A DNA stretch of 64,000 bases, from NCBI GenBank assembly GCA_902702965.1, contig CACRXP010000001.1:4308060-4372059 (forward strand). Direction: 5' to 3'. The notes beneath the pieces were generated by a model. The model was not told where the DNA came from. It did not search any database and saw only the letters and a program-made list of their open reading frames with translations. This document shows positions 46,150 to 57,900 of the stretch, piece after piece. The position numbers and the translations under genes were made by a program. Within the stretch, counting starts at the first letter, position 1, and each line of letters opens with the position of its first letter. Origin of the DNA: Spirometra erinaceieuropaei (taxonomy: Eukaryota > Platyhelminthes > Cestoda > Diphyllobothriidea > Diphyllobothriidae).

Positions 46150-46330
46150 CTGGCTGGAAACAAATTCATGGCTCTCGATCTGGGATTCTTAGTTCGGGTG
46201 ATTAGTGCGTTGGCTGGAAAATTCCTGGAGAAACCTGAAGGGGTGAACCCCCTTCCAGATGAGGTCATAATATCTGTCATAGTATCTATTCCCCAGGATC
46301 TGCCGATTTAGACCATCAAGATGTTTCCAC
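46150..46330 (+). pseudogene. Penelope-like RT fragment, upstream duplicate
   Basis: It encodes KFLEKPEGVNPLPDEVIIS and SIPQDLPI. The same segment recurs about 490 bp further on as FLEKLKGVNLHPNEVMVSF and TSIPR. A deletion of about 25 bases lies between the two parts. Its presence before the N-terminal part of the next copy shows two PLE copies in tandem, a common PLE arrangement. Confidence 0.7.
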
Positions 46331-46334
46331 AAAG

Positions 46335-47960
46335 GGCGCTCCACGGTTGTACTGGACAGGACAGACTACCTTCAAAAAGCCAAAGATTTACTGGAGGACC
46401 GAGAGTTCGATGCCCCCTGTGCAACGAACCCTGTAAAAGCGCTGACACGCGAAATTTAATGCTAAGTTGCTGGCCTTGAAGAACTCAGGTGCAATAATAC
46501 CGACCGACAGGCGCACGACGAGACCCCATGATACGGCTTTGGCGCGATTCTATGGCTTCCCAAAGGTACGCAAAGACGGCACTCCTCTCCGAACCATCGT
46601 ATCGCTCAAAGGCACTCCAACGTATGGACTAGTTAAGTGGCTGTTCTGACGTCTCCAGTTCCTGGCCGCTGAGTCAAACACCACGGTGTCTTCGTCAGCA
46701 CAATTCCTGGAGAAACTCAAAGGGGTAAACCTCCATCCAAATGAGGTCATGGTATCTTTTGATGTTACATTCATTTTTACTTCTATTCCGAGGACCTGAC
46801 GATGGAGACAATCGAGCTACCTCTACACGCCTAAGTCATTCAGCTCCTGAAGTTATGTCTCAAGACGTAGTTCACGTTCGACGGACAATCTACGAGAGGG
46901 TGAAAGGCATGCCAATGGGTTCGACGATTTTGGGACTCATCGCTGAGACGGTCCTACAACGGTTAGAGTCGCTGGCCTTCCAACACCACTGAATGAAGTT
47001 CTGTGCCGGTATGTGGAAGATACCATCGTCGTTATCGACCGGGATAAACTGCTGACATTCAAAGAACGTCTCAACGCGGTCTGACGATTTACGCTGGAAG
47101 AAGAAGAGAACAACTAGTTGGCCTTCCTGGATGTCCTCGTATACCGTAAAGATTGTGGTGGCCTTAAACCCAAAGTTTTCAGGAAAGTGACAAATACCAC
47201 GCAAGAACTGAAATTAAACAGCAACCATCCAATCAGCCACAGGTGCAGTTGTCTAAGGACACTCTATATGCGTGTTAGAGCGTACTGCAGTGAGCCGGAA
47301 GACAAGATTGCCGAACTACAATACCTCCGACGGGTCTTCCAAGCCAATAGCTACCCGCGCAACTTCGTCAGCCGGTGCATTCACAAAAGGGACGAAAGGC
47401 CATACCGCACGGACCCCAAATTTTCGCGAGCTCTTTCATATGCCAAGGTCGTTTCAGAAGCCGTCACCCGCCTTCACGCATCATTTGTGGTTGGAGTTGT
47501 ACACAGCCCGGAGGCAACCATCAGGCGTTAGATAATGAGACCAACAGATCCGCTGCCACAGCAAGGAAAGTCTGGAGTCGTTTATAGGATCTGGTGCAGA
47601 TGCGGATAAGGCAAATACGTCGGAGAAACCAGAAGACAGCTCCGAGCGCGAGTAGCCGAACACGCTGCAGCGGTGCGGAGGAATAACGCCAGCTCTCAAG
47701 TTGTAGCTCATTCAACGAGATCCAGCCACAGTTTCAAATCCGGCGAGTACGAAATTCTCGCTAGAGATGACAACCGCGTGAGCCAGGAGCTGCTTGAGTC
47801 ATGGTTTGCCGGCCCGCAGTCCATTAACAAGTGCAACGACCTTCCCTTCCAATACTCAGCGCTGAGACCTCGCCTGGCCGGAGTAATTAGCCACGCGGAG
47901 AGCGCACAGGTGAGCACTGGTCCCAACGCCAAGTTCGGTGGGTCAGATAGTTGAGCAATC
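46335..47960 (+). pseudogene. Penelope-like element: RT and GIY-YIG endonuclease
   Basis: From the 5' side: STVVLDRTDYLQKAKDLLED, then ALARFYGFPKVRKDGTPLRT and IVSLKGTPTYGLVKWLF (RT fingers, near 46545-46645), FLEKLKGVNLHPNEV, and KGMPMGSTILGLIAE (near 46900). The palm reads RYVEDTIVVI at 47007-47036, where the first catalytic Asp of YVDD is Glu. A single frame then runs from about 47001 to 47954 with four stops (near 47085, 47115, 47530, 47607): LAFLDVLVYRKDCGG, the linker, GVVYRIWCRCG-stop-GKYVGETRRQL (GIY-YIG, 47574-47640), and ESWFAGPQSINKCNDLP. PLEs use this endonuclease to start reverse transcription at a nick. Between 46650 and 47000 several frameshifts occur. It is the most complete PLE in the window and clearly inactive. 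Confidence 0.9.
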
Positions 47961-50779
47961 GTCAGACCAACATCCAACACCCGTAGTGAAACTGCAGAGA
48001 TTATCGACGCGAATGCCAGTCATCGAACAGTCATCACGCCAAGTGCAACAATTCTCAGTGACGGAGGCGGAACCGTAAATTTGCATAGGTATGCGGTATC
48101 TTGGCTGCTGCGTCATATGAATACTGCAGCTCCCGGTGCATGAACTGCTGTATCTGCTATTGTCTCTGGTAATGGATTCGGGCAGGGATCCGAAACGTCA
48201 AGCGAATAAAGCTCTTGTTCAATCGATCGTGTCTTCTCCTTTCCGACTGCTTCCTGGGACACGTCTCCTCGCTTCTGTCGACACTCACCTTAGACTTTTC
48301 TCAAACTTTACTCCGTCCTTGTCAGTAATTAAAATAATTTACAAGCAACATGACCGGCCGAAGACAAGCTGTCCTAACTCAATGTCACTGCCTAAATATC
48401 TGCTTTGGTCATCGGTTTGAAGAATAAACTGGGTGTCGAATTTATTCGACTATTTGAGTACGGCATCATGTCACGCTGCGAGACTTTCTCGGTCTTATAC
48501 AAATTTTCATAGACATATTTTACCTATGTTTCGGACAAAACCTCTAATTTATCGATCAGCTTATGCGCATCAAAAGCGTAAGTACGAAACCAATGTTTGA
48601 AGACCTTTGGTTAATGCGAACAGCCTGAAGTAGTTGAGCTACATCCTTTCGTCATTTCAGGAGCATATGTCGCCGACTATCCTATCTGAAATTTTGCAAT
48701 TCGCAGTATATATTGACCATTCTGATCAATCCCCTCCTTATTCACGTGGGGGGCAAAACGCCGACAGTGGCCATTTGAGGATTCGCAAATTCGGCCAACG
48801 ATGGACGCGCAGATTATATATATCGGAGGATATTTTTAGCATGCCATCATCTCTATGTTCACATCATCCAACAAGCCGATCAAAGCTCGAGTATACCTGT
48901 CAAATAACTCCCGCCGGTTACGTTCAGACTTTAGCAACTAAAGCGGGTTATATTCAACCTCCTAAAATATACCCCACAATTACGCCGAATACAAGTATAA
49001 CGAGAAGGTGGTTTTGTGAGAGGGATTTGCAGAAAACTGGGAACAGTGTTGTCAACACAGTCGCAAAGCAGGAAAATCATATGTGCGTTTTACCTTAGTT
49101 TAAATGTTTCTTACAGCCCCTGCGTGAGCGACAGCCTGGTATAAAAGTAACCAATGAGATCGCTCATGACAGTGTCTCCAAAGTATTGTTCACCAATTGG
49201 ATTGGAAATGGTCGAGAAACTGAACAACCACTCCCAACTCTGTGCGGGTCTGAGAGTCACAACAGTCATAAATAACCTAAAAGACGTTAATAGCAAATTC
49301 TTAGAATTGCCGCAAAGTGACTATCCAACTTATTTGGCGGTGTCGAAGAAGGCTTGTGCAGGCGAGCGAGACCGTCACTTCAACTCAATAAGGTTGTATT
49401 GGCAGGGGTTTCAACTTACCGCAGGCAATGTTCGCTATGTAGACTGAATTATTTTCATAGTAGTAGCCAATCAAAAGGGCATTATTATGATCGCCTCGTG
49501 TTTAACTGTCCGTTAATTTAAACGTCTAGGAATTCCACATCCCATCTTGTCCAGTCCTACAACATTCAATGGGGATAACAGACTCCAACTGCAACCCCTC
49601 TATTCATCTGTTTTGTATTGGTAACATCGCAACAGAGACATGCCAGTGGTAACCTGTTAGGTATGCAATTGTACAACCGTGTCTTATGCGTAGATTGCTT
49701 GAACATAGTTCTCCGTCAGTAAGATTAGTCTGGATGGCCAAGAAATCGCATCACCAAAAACGGTCTAGACTTCGCCCAGCTTTGCGGATAAGCGTTATAT
49801 AGACAGTAAGCAAATGGTTAGGGGAAGAAATAACCGCAAACTACGTCGCTCAGGTTTTCACTGTTTCCGTGAAAAGCCACTGGTGTTATAAAATTAAGAT
49901 GGAGGACACCCTCTGGCGTGAGGCTCTTAAGGGCACATGCCCAAAAACCAGCAAAATGGTTTGAGGAAGAAAGAAATATACGTTGTCAGTCTTGCTTACC
50001 GCAGGCCAAGAAAAAACCATTGGTATGAGCAGAGCAAAACGGAACCTCCTGTGATGGACTTTATTTGCTTACGGCAACGAAATAAAATCATTGGTAAAGT
50101 TACAGAAATGAAGAACCGTGTGTCATGCGCCTTGGAGCGAACCGCTTCCGTCAAAAGCCATGGTTCGGGCCAGGAATTAGAGGAGACTCCTGGTATGATG
50201 CCGGGCTGCTTATGGCACCCGCAGTATGCAATTGTTATAGTTAAAGCCCAGAATAACTGTATACCATGTCATCTTCACTTAATGAGATCTATGAAAGGTC
50301 ATTATTATGATTGGAGTCAAAATAAACGATATGCTGGGACGGTCGCTGGTACTTAGCTGTGAACATTGAAAATAGCTGATGTTAGGCATTAACGGAGAAC
50401 CCATTCCGCCACAGGTTTAAAGAGCTCCAGGCTTCATGATAGTTAGTCCACGCTCGTGAGAGGCCTGTCGGTCGCCGAAACTAAGACTGAATGTCGTCCA
50501 TTCTTAGGTGTCAGATAATATATGAATACGGTTTGGAGGCGTCTTCCAGGCGACTATAATCTTCGAGGAAACAGGCCAGTCAATCGGACGCTCATGTCTA
50601 GAATTTTGAAAATGATTGTCTTGGCAAAAGACTATCTACCAACTAAGTTTATAGAGTCAGCCATTCCAAGATATACACTGCGCTGAAGAGAACCTGACGG
50701 AAAGGTATGCTGAACAGATGGAGGTATCGGTCAAAACGTGCGTGACATAAAGTTGAATTTCGGGTTTGAAGTGGGAGAC
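47961..50779. other. No recognisable gene (possible eroded gag/protease of the following Gypsy element)
   Basis: It contains open frames of 154 codons (48634-49098), 97 codons (49154-49447) and 139 codons (49937-50356), all plus strand and without motifs I recognise. Their common strand with the pol at 50785 would suit gag and protease, but no CCHC knuckle or DTGA motif is visible, so this is conjecture. Confidence 0.35.
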
Positions 50780-50784
50780 GCTGA

Positions 50785-52760
50785 CCATCAATGCATATAA
50801 AGGTTTGTTCAAATACATCCGTCTCGACTTTGGCGTCAAAACAGCCTCACGCATCTTACAGTAGCCCATACAGACCATGGTTATTGATGTTTGTTGGACC
50901 CCTTTCTGTTTGAATGGCATCTTGGGCAAACATCACGGGCAAACAGATGCTCCACAGGTTTCACAGGGTCTGGGGAATCTCATTAATTATGGCATAAAAA
51001 TCAACACGGAAAGGAGCAAGTTCGTTGGAAAGGAAATCCGGGCCTAAGATTGGTAGCAAGCAAGACCCTACGTTAACCGGAGCCGGAAAAGGCCTCAGTA
51101 CTCACTAACTTGAAGCTACAAAACTGCGGGAACTACATTCTTCGGCGCAACTGGTCAGTTACTGCGCGCAATTTATCGTCGAACCATAAAGTTAAAAGCC
51201 GCCGTCAAGTCGATTCATTTGTAAAGATGCGCAATTCGACTGGCCAGCAGACTTTCGGAAAGTGCTCAACGAGATAAAAAGAAGATCAGAAAGTCAAGTG
51301 TATTTCCAGATTTTAAAGTAGCAAAGGGAGCAGTCATCCGTGCGGATGCATCTGATTATGGGCACCGATGGAAGCATTTCGACCTTGACGTACGTCACAT
51401 TATCATTCTCAAGGCTGAGAGAAACATTAACCAATTTGAAAAAGAAAATTTGACAACCAGCTTTGCGGTACAAAAATATCATGAATTCATTTATGGTAAA
51501 ACTTTGGTTCACCATACGGAGCACCAGTCGCTAAATTTTTTTCTGGACACAAATCATGGTACGCTACAGAACGCGGCCAGGAAGATACAGCGATGAATTA
51601 CGATTCTCCTGAATTATAACTTCACAATCCACCGTGCGCCCACTCCAAATTTCGGAGCGTCGGACACCTTAGCATGGCTGGGAGTAGTAAAGAAAATCAA
51701 CAAGACGTGGTGCTCGCAAGCAGTCTAATACGAGGGAACAAGATTTCGATGTGTCATCTGGCACAGCTGATCATATCAAAACAACCACTGCAGCAGACCC
51801 ACTATTATTTCATGCAAAGGGGATTATTCTGAATAATACAGAGAAGGCATGCGTACCCATCTATAAGACCCTCTGCAAACCGATGGGAGCAGTTATACCT
51901 GGCTGCAGACCGTACAATGCATGTCGGTAGAGTGTTGATTTCAGACAAATATTGGCAAAACGTTCCCAATCAGCCCCATGCTGGAAACCAGCGTATGAAT
52001 CACATGGTACGGCTGGCACGGAGGTGCGTATATCGGTCAGAAATTGATGGCGACGTAGAAGTTTTCGTTCGAAGCTTCGACCCATGTAGACGTGAGGCCA
52101 AGAATCCACTAAAAGTACTACCCGTGCCATGGTCGGAGGTAAATAGAACACGGAATAGAGGCCATATGGACTTCGATGACTTCTCTCAAGCAAAAGTTTA
52201 TAATATTTGTCGACGAGTGCTGAAGATGACTGGAAAGTTTCGATTTCGCAGTAGTTACCGCTGATATTACAGAAGAATCCGACATCTAAAGTCACCATTC
52301 TTTTATCCTCAGTCTAACGGCCTAGCATACTGCTTGGTTGGCTCTTGCATGAGAATAAGATATGGAACGCTGACGTTGAAAGTAACTACCTCGCAACATA
52401 TTCTTTCTTGTGTATAGAACAATCTTGAAAAGTGATATTAACGGCACACACCAGCCGAGCAATTTCTGAGTCGACAAACTGATGTACAGCTGCAGTACCT
52501 AAAATCGGAGGTCCGAGTTGCCTGACCGTCAAAATATACTACTTTTGGGGATGGAAGGAGGTGTAGGCCCATAAGTACAAACGCGCAAATGCGGCATGTG
52601 AAGGGAGTAGTATCAGAAAGTCTAGAGACACTGTATTTGAGGTGAAAACTACAACTGGAAAAATCAAAAGGCATAAGAACCAGCTCAGCACAGGTTCGCC
52701 ACAGATGTAAAAACAGCACTCGGCCTGCTATGTGATACCTTCGATATAAACAAACAGCCG
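50785..52760 (+). pseudogene. Ty3/Gypsy pol fragment: RT, RNase H, integrase
   Basis: RT begins with LTINAYKGLFKYIRLDFGVK, then TASRILQ (near 50785-50860), with no readable YxDD. The connection part includes GIKINTERSKFVGKE and SYCAQFIVEP. RNase H keeps its first catalytic Asp in VIRADASDYG (near 51330-51360), followed by NINQFEKENLTTSFAVQKYH and HHTEHQSLNFFLD. The tether CNNP-like region ends TPNFGASDTLAWL (near 51645-51680). The integrase finger reads HAGNQRMNHMVRLARRCVYR and CRREAKNP (C-x2-C damaged), and the core start HMDFDDFSQAKV lies near 52162. FFYPQSNGLAYCLVG (near 52300) is the third catalytic block with the Glu replaced. The order is Ty3/Gypsy. Numerous stops place this among the oldest insertions here. 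No LTR was found. Confidence 0.8.
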
Positions 52761-55700
52761 ACAAAATCTACCGTCTGAAGAAGCCGTAGAAGAGTATAGC
52801 CGCCAAAGAAACTTATCTTGTACCCTAGCTGGAAGAGTCAAAAAGTCAGGTTTTCAAAGGCAGAGGGTGTTCTGCAGAACCGAAATGGAATATGGGCAGG
52901 GACTAAGGCGAAATGTAGGTGTATGGAACAGCATCCCAATCCGACAGCAAAGTGCAGGCATGAAGTCAGGTGGTCGATCACCATGTACGGAATCCTCAAA
53001 CGGGCATAGTGGTTTTGCTCACGTGCAACCGCATGAATGGCCGGTGGAAAATTTTGGATTTTTTCACTAATCGATTCGATCAAGAAGCACCCAGCAAACT
53101 ACCTGCTCGCCATAGGCTAGGATACTCTACAAACACTCAGGTCTGCATTAGAAAGGGACTTATGACGAGTTGTAAACCGCGTAATTCTGGTTATAAGAAT
53201 AAAGTGGTCGTACCCAACAACCACCTTATATGCTTTTAACACATCCGTTACGATATAGCAGTCTGTAAGATGTAAGTAACACATAAGGAGATCACTGTAC
53301 TGCGAATTGTAAAATTCGGAAGTCCGCCCACATAAGGTGGTCTGCGTGCACTGATTGACGGTGAAAAAGAGTAGATAAAAGAGGGGACAACACAGAATGT
53401 AACCGCATAAAAAAAGCTTAAATGCGGCATTGAATGACGAATAAGAATACCAAGGAATAGCATTAATGGCCGTAAGAGTCTTCAAACAATCTATGGATTT
53501 ATTTCGAGTAGACGAGATAATTCCTTGAAATTTTCATTTACATGGGTCACTTCCTGCATGAAAGCAGCTAAATTGGAGATATTTAGGGGATAATTTTTAT
53601 AGTATTCGAACAGCATTAGACCGACAATTAAGCAAGTGCCCAAAAGGCGGATAGGTTGCGAAATGAAAAACAAACAATAAATCCACAGCATTTGCCCGCA
53701 CTGTGTTTAACAGAATTCAAAAGTTCGGGTACACAAAATAAGTTAATGAGGTCAAACGAAAGGTGCGTTGATAGCTGTAAAATTCCCATGAAGGAATTCA
53801 TAAGGTTACTTGGTGAGCGTACGGACGCTTACGATAAATTCTCATAGGGTCAGTGCATTAATATGGTAACGGCGCACACGCAAAACGTGAGTGATAGAAG
53901 AAATCGATCACATTCCGCGTTTGCTTACAAGTTGGATGTGGGAGTATGCAGAAGGTAATAAGAGACAGAGAGTGCTAGGTTAAACCGTGGCAGTGGGAAG
54001 TTAGTTGAGTGCGGAGAAGTACATGCAGTTAACTACAAATTGAGATAGGGTTGTATTTAATCATGCTTGCGTTTCGTATGGTCCCCCTTATGTAAGGTGG
54101 TACTTTCCTAGGAGACTGTTAAACTACTGTTAACAGGAGTTGCGTGGGGGGTCAAATATGCAGAGAAGATAAGGCCAGCTGATTTACATAGAACAATCTG
54201 GCATGCGACCAACATACGCCTATCATAATTTTCAGTGTAAAAGTAAAGATGGGGTCCTATGTCGACTTAAAATCCACAGCGGGTCTTTTGGTAGCACAGG
54301 CATCCGAAACCAAAAATGCGGCCGATTTCTCACTGGTCATTATGTTCGATTAAGTTTAGTGTATTGGAGACAAAATGGGCGTTATCTCAAAATCCCACAT
54401 GTCACACAGATCAAAAGAACTGGCTGGGAAGAAAAACGCTGTATCCACTGCAAGCAGAATTAGTAATGGACAAGCAGGTACATGCATAGTAAGCGCGATC
54501 ACACAGTCCACTTGTTGCTGCAACAGGTATCTATCAAAGCGGTGTTTGGAGGTTTTCAGAAACAGTGATATCAGAATCTACTCAAGCAGGCAATTCAGTG
54601 ATTCCTTCACACAGACGGAGAAAAAAGAATCATCGCGCTAAATTTTGCTTCCGAAACAGGCATCTAGTTCTTCAAAAACAGAGATTATTTAAAGGAATTC
54701 TGGAGTACAAAATAACTTAAAGTGTGTACGCATAACAGTTTTTCTGTCATGCTTATACGCGGCCCGTTTGGTCTTGGGCGTCATTGACAAGTCAGTATAA
54801 AATGGCATTAGTTATCTTTAGCCTGTCACTGGGCAATTATATAGTGGGTGCCTTTGGGTTACAGAGAGTTGCAGCCCAACAATCAATTGAAGTGTACTTT
54901 AGGGTAAGATGATACGATACTAACAGCACAGATACTAACCAATAACCCATACACGAGTGTTTCGCCGATATTCTGCCACTGCGTGGAGCAGCTGCGACGG
55001 ACTCGTCTCGTCTGTGGGTCTACCAGCGTTCCCTGTCTGTTTTCTGGTAGGTACTCCAATTAAGAAATTGCCGATTTTTTAATTTCGAAGGCTTGCTGAC
55101 AATCCAGCAACGTGGCTGTTTATCTAAGTAATGTAAACCATATACTGGACGCGCGAAATTCGCGGCTGGCAAACTAACCAATAAAATTGTGCGTATTTGT
55201 TTGCTTTTCGCCATTTCCATTCCTTTTGCCTTTTCATTTTACAAACGCTCCCAGAAACTATGTTTCTCGCCCTATAAGTAAGCTTTACTCCCCAGTCGAG
55301 TTTGGTTATCTGTTTAAACGGGTATCTATTTACCGTCTGCTTTATGCCACGCAGCCGAGGCCTGTCAGGCGGAGCAGTCTGCGGAGCATCTGGAACTTCC
55401 ATAAAGATTGCATCTGATAAATGCACCTAGAAGAGAACAGTGTCTCCTGTTTGAGCGTGCTGTCAGGCGCACGCCTCAACAGGACCGAGTTGTTCCTGCA
55501 GGTTGCGATCCGTCAGTCAGTTAGATGTCAAACTATATACTAGCAGTGAAGCCCGGCATCTACCTCGTGTCTATCCTTTAGTTATTGCAATGCTATCGGT
55601 AATGTAGTTCACATAGTCTGTCGCTGTTGCGCACCCCAGACTAGCATGAGTCTCAGTCGACAAGCGCCAGACGTCTTGTTAAATCAACACTTTAATGCAG

Positions 55701-56604
55701 TTTTCGGAGCTGTGGAGACAGCCATCGGGGTTTGGCTTCGCGTCCTTAAAAGAAGGACTTATCAGCATGGCCCACTGACTGGTAAATAATTCGTGTAGTT
55801 GGACTTACGGCACGAAGTTGTGAGAAGATATCGAACAACTTTGGCCGTTTTTTGGAAGGCTTTAATTGTCTTTGCGAGTTTTCAGCGACGAGGCCTGATT
55901 TTTTTGCATGCCCGATCAAACGTCCAACAACGGTGGTCGAAATCTCCCCCTTTCGTTTTGTACCCCGATAGCCTAGCTTTAACAAGCGTAAAGGTTGACC
56001 GATCGAGCAGATTTCCCTGCTTTGTTGGGGCCTTCAAGCAGCCTCAACTCCGAGGGTGATACCATCCTTACTTTTTTCACTTCGTGAACGCACAAACTCA
56101 AAATATCTGAATTCATCCACTTTATGTTGGAACGTTTTATGGGGAAGACGTGTCTCGTTCTGATTTTGTGGGCGTTTGGAGACTAATTTAAAAATTTGAA
56201 CTCAAAGCTACATTGTTTTGACACGTTCATCCGAGAGACAGCATTCTGCGCCTTTACATGAATAAGCGGTAGGAGGGCGGAGTTGACAGTCTATCCACTT
56301 CTGGTGTATTGAGATGCAGACGCTGATTCGATATTTTTGGAGATTATTGCAGATGTTTAAGAATCTTGCCGATAACACAGTTTAATGCCATGGGTTACAA
56401 GATACGTTAATGTCAGGCATTTGACTGAATTTTAAATGATTTCGAAAAGTTATTGTGGGAGATTTACACATACCTTGATACAGCTGGCATCAGCCACGTC
56501 GCAGATGCTATTTCTTTACGCGGAACGATTTACGACGGCGGTTTTGGAGGGATCGACCCACTCTGTTTTTTCAGCGATGCAGATGGAATACCGAAGGTCC
56601 AGGA
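52761..56604. other. No recognisable gene
   Basis: 3.8 kb with short frames (longest 122 codons, minus, 53117-53485). I see no domain, no similarity to other parts of the window, and no clear splice-bounded exon. Confidence 0.45.
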
Positions 56605-57900
56605 ACTACTTCCATGTCTTTATGGAGTATATTAAGCCTGGGTTGGAATTGATCTTCCTTCGCCATTTCCAGTTAGACGATAGCGTCGGATTTAGGTTAA
56701 CAACACTTAACTCATCCGACAGGCGACAGAGAACCTGTTCAAGCCATTTAAGTTGTCCTTCTGGGTTGGTCTGAAGACTCCCTACAGTGATGCAGCGAGG
56801 GCGGTTTGTTCCATCCAACACAAAGTCAGTGGACTTCACACGAAAAATGGTTATCACAGGCGCCAATAAAACATTTTTAAGTTTTCACTCGTCTTCCGTG
56901 CACACAGTCCAGATCTTACAGCCGCAACAGGATTGACTAGGCAGATTCCTGGTGTGTGCTGGTCTTTGTAACGATGCAGGTATCGCATCGGGTCCATAAG
57001 CGCCTTCTAGAGCTTGAAAACCTGTGCGCAGCTCCCATGCAAGCAATAATGTCATCGCTTCCCGTTTCATTTGGTAGCAACTGTGTCCCAGGAATTGTGA
57101 ACCGTCCACTTCTTCAAGCTGACAGCCATGAATCTCGAAGCGTGCCTTTTTCCTCAGAATTACAGCCCGATAACACATCCGTCTTGATAACGTTAATAGA
57201 TAAGCCGGATGAGCAACTGATCTCCTTCGGCCGCAGCTCTACTTCCTGTGGATCGTCTTAACTTAACACCAGGAGGGCAATAACGATAGCGTGGCCGAGG
57301 TCAGTCAGCCTGCGCCCAGATGCGAATTCGTCATCTTTAAAACCGCGTAGGGTCGTTTTGTATATGCCGTCCACGACGAATTCGAACGGGGTTGGCGACA
57401 GCATGCAACCTTGATAGCTTTTGAACCGAATATAGAACGGCCGGGAGAGATTTTTGCAGACCGGAATTTGCCAAACGGGGAAGTGTCAGCAGGCTTTGAT
57501 CGAAGCGATTATTTTTGGCTGAGATACTGTCCAACACCACTATTCGCCGTAGGGATAGATGGAGCCCAGCTTTGTAACGAAGCCAACAAACTAGACAGCC
57601 GTTGGCTATTGATAACCATGGTGAAATTTGAGAACAGGTCGCATTAAAAATGTTTGGTTGGTGTGCCCATGTCCAGTTCAGGACACGGCACGGTTGGATC
57701 TAGTCCTAGAATCGCCTGAAAACGAGGGAAAAACACGTCGTTGAGGCTTGCGTTGCAATAATTCTGACACTTTGTCCCATCTTCCTCCCTGAGTGCAGGC
57801 TCAAGAATGGCCGAATCTCTATCCCCAGCAGCGAGCCCACCTCACCTTTGCCAATCTTCTTATGGAGACATGGTACCATAACATCGACGCTTCAATTATA
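56605..57900 (-). pseudogene. RTE-like non-LTR retrotransposon, RT and C-terminal part
   Basis: Minus strand. GCMLSPTPFEFVVDGIYKTT lies at about 57410-57351, then DDEFASGRRLTDLGHAIVIA (near 57333-57277). The RT catalytic YADD box appears as HAIV (57282-57293), so both aspartates are gone. SGLSINVIKTDVLSG (near 57215-57170) is followed by a frameshift and FEIHGCQLEEVDGSQFLGHS. Then come ELRTGFQALEGAYG-like material and the C-terminal block RVKSTDFVLDGTNRPRC, SLQTNPEGQLKWLEQVLCR, LSDELSVVNLNP (56866-56690). The C-terminal half matches the layout I associate with RTE/endonuclease-reverse-transcriptase LINEs of flatworms. Upstream of about 57450 similarity is faint. At least two frameshifts. Inactive. 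Confidence 0.8.
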
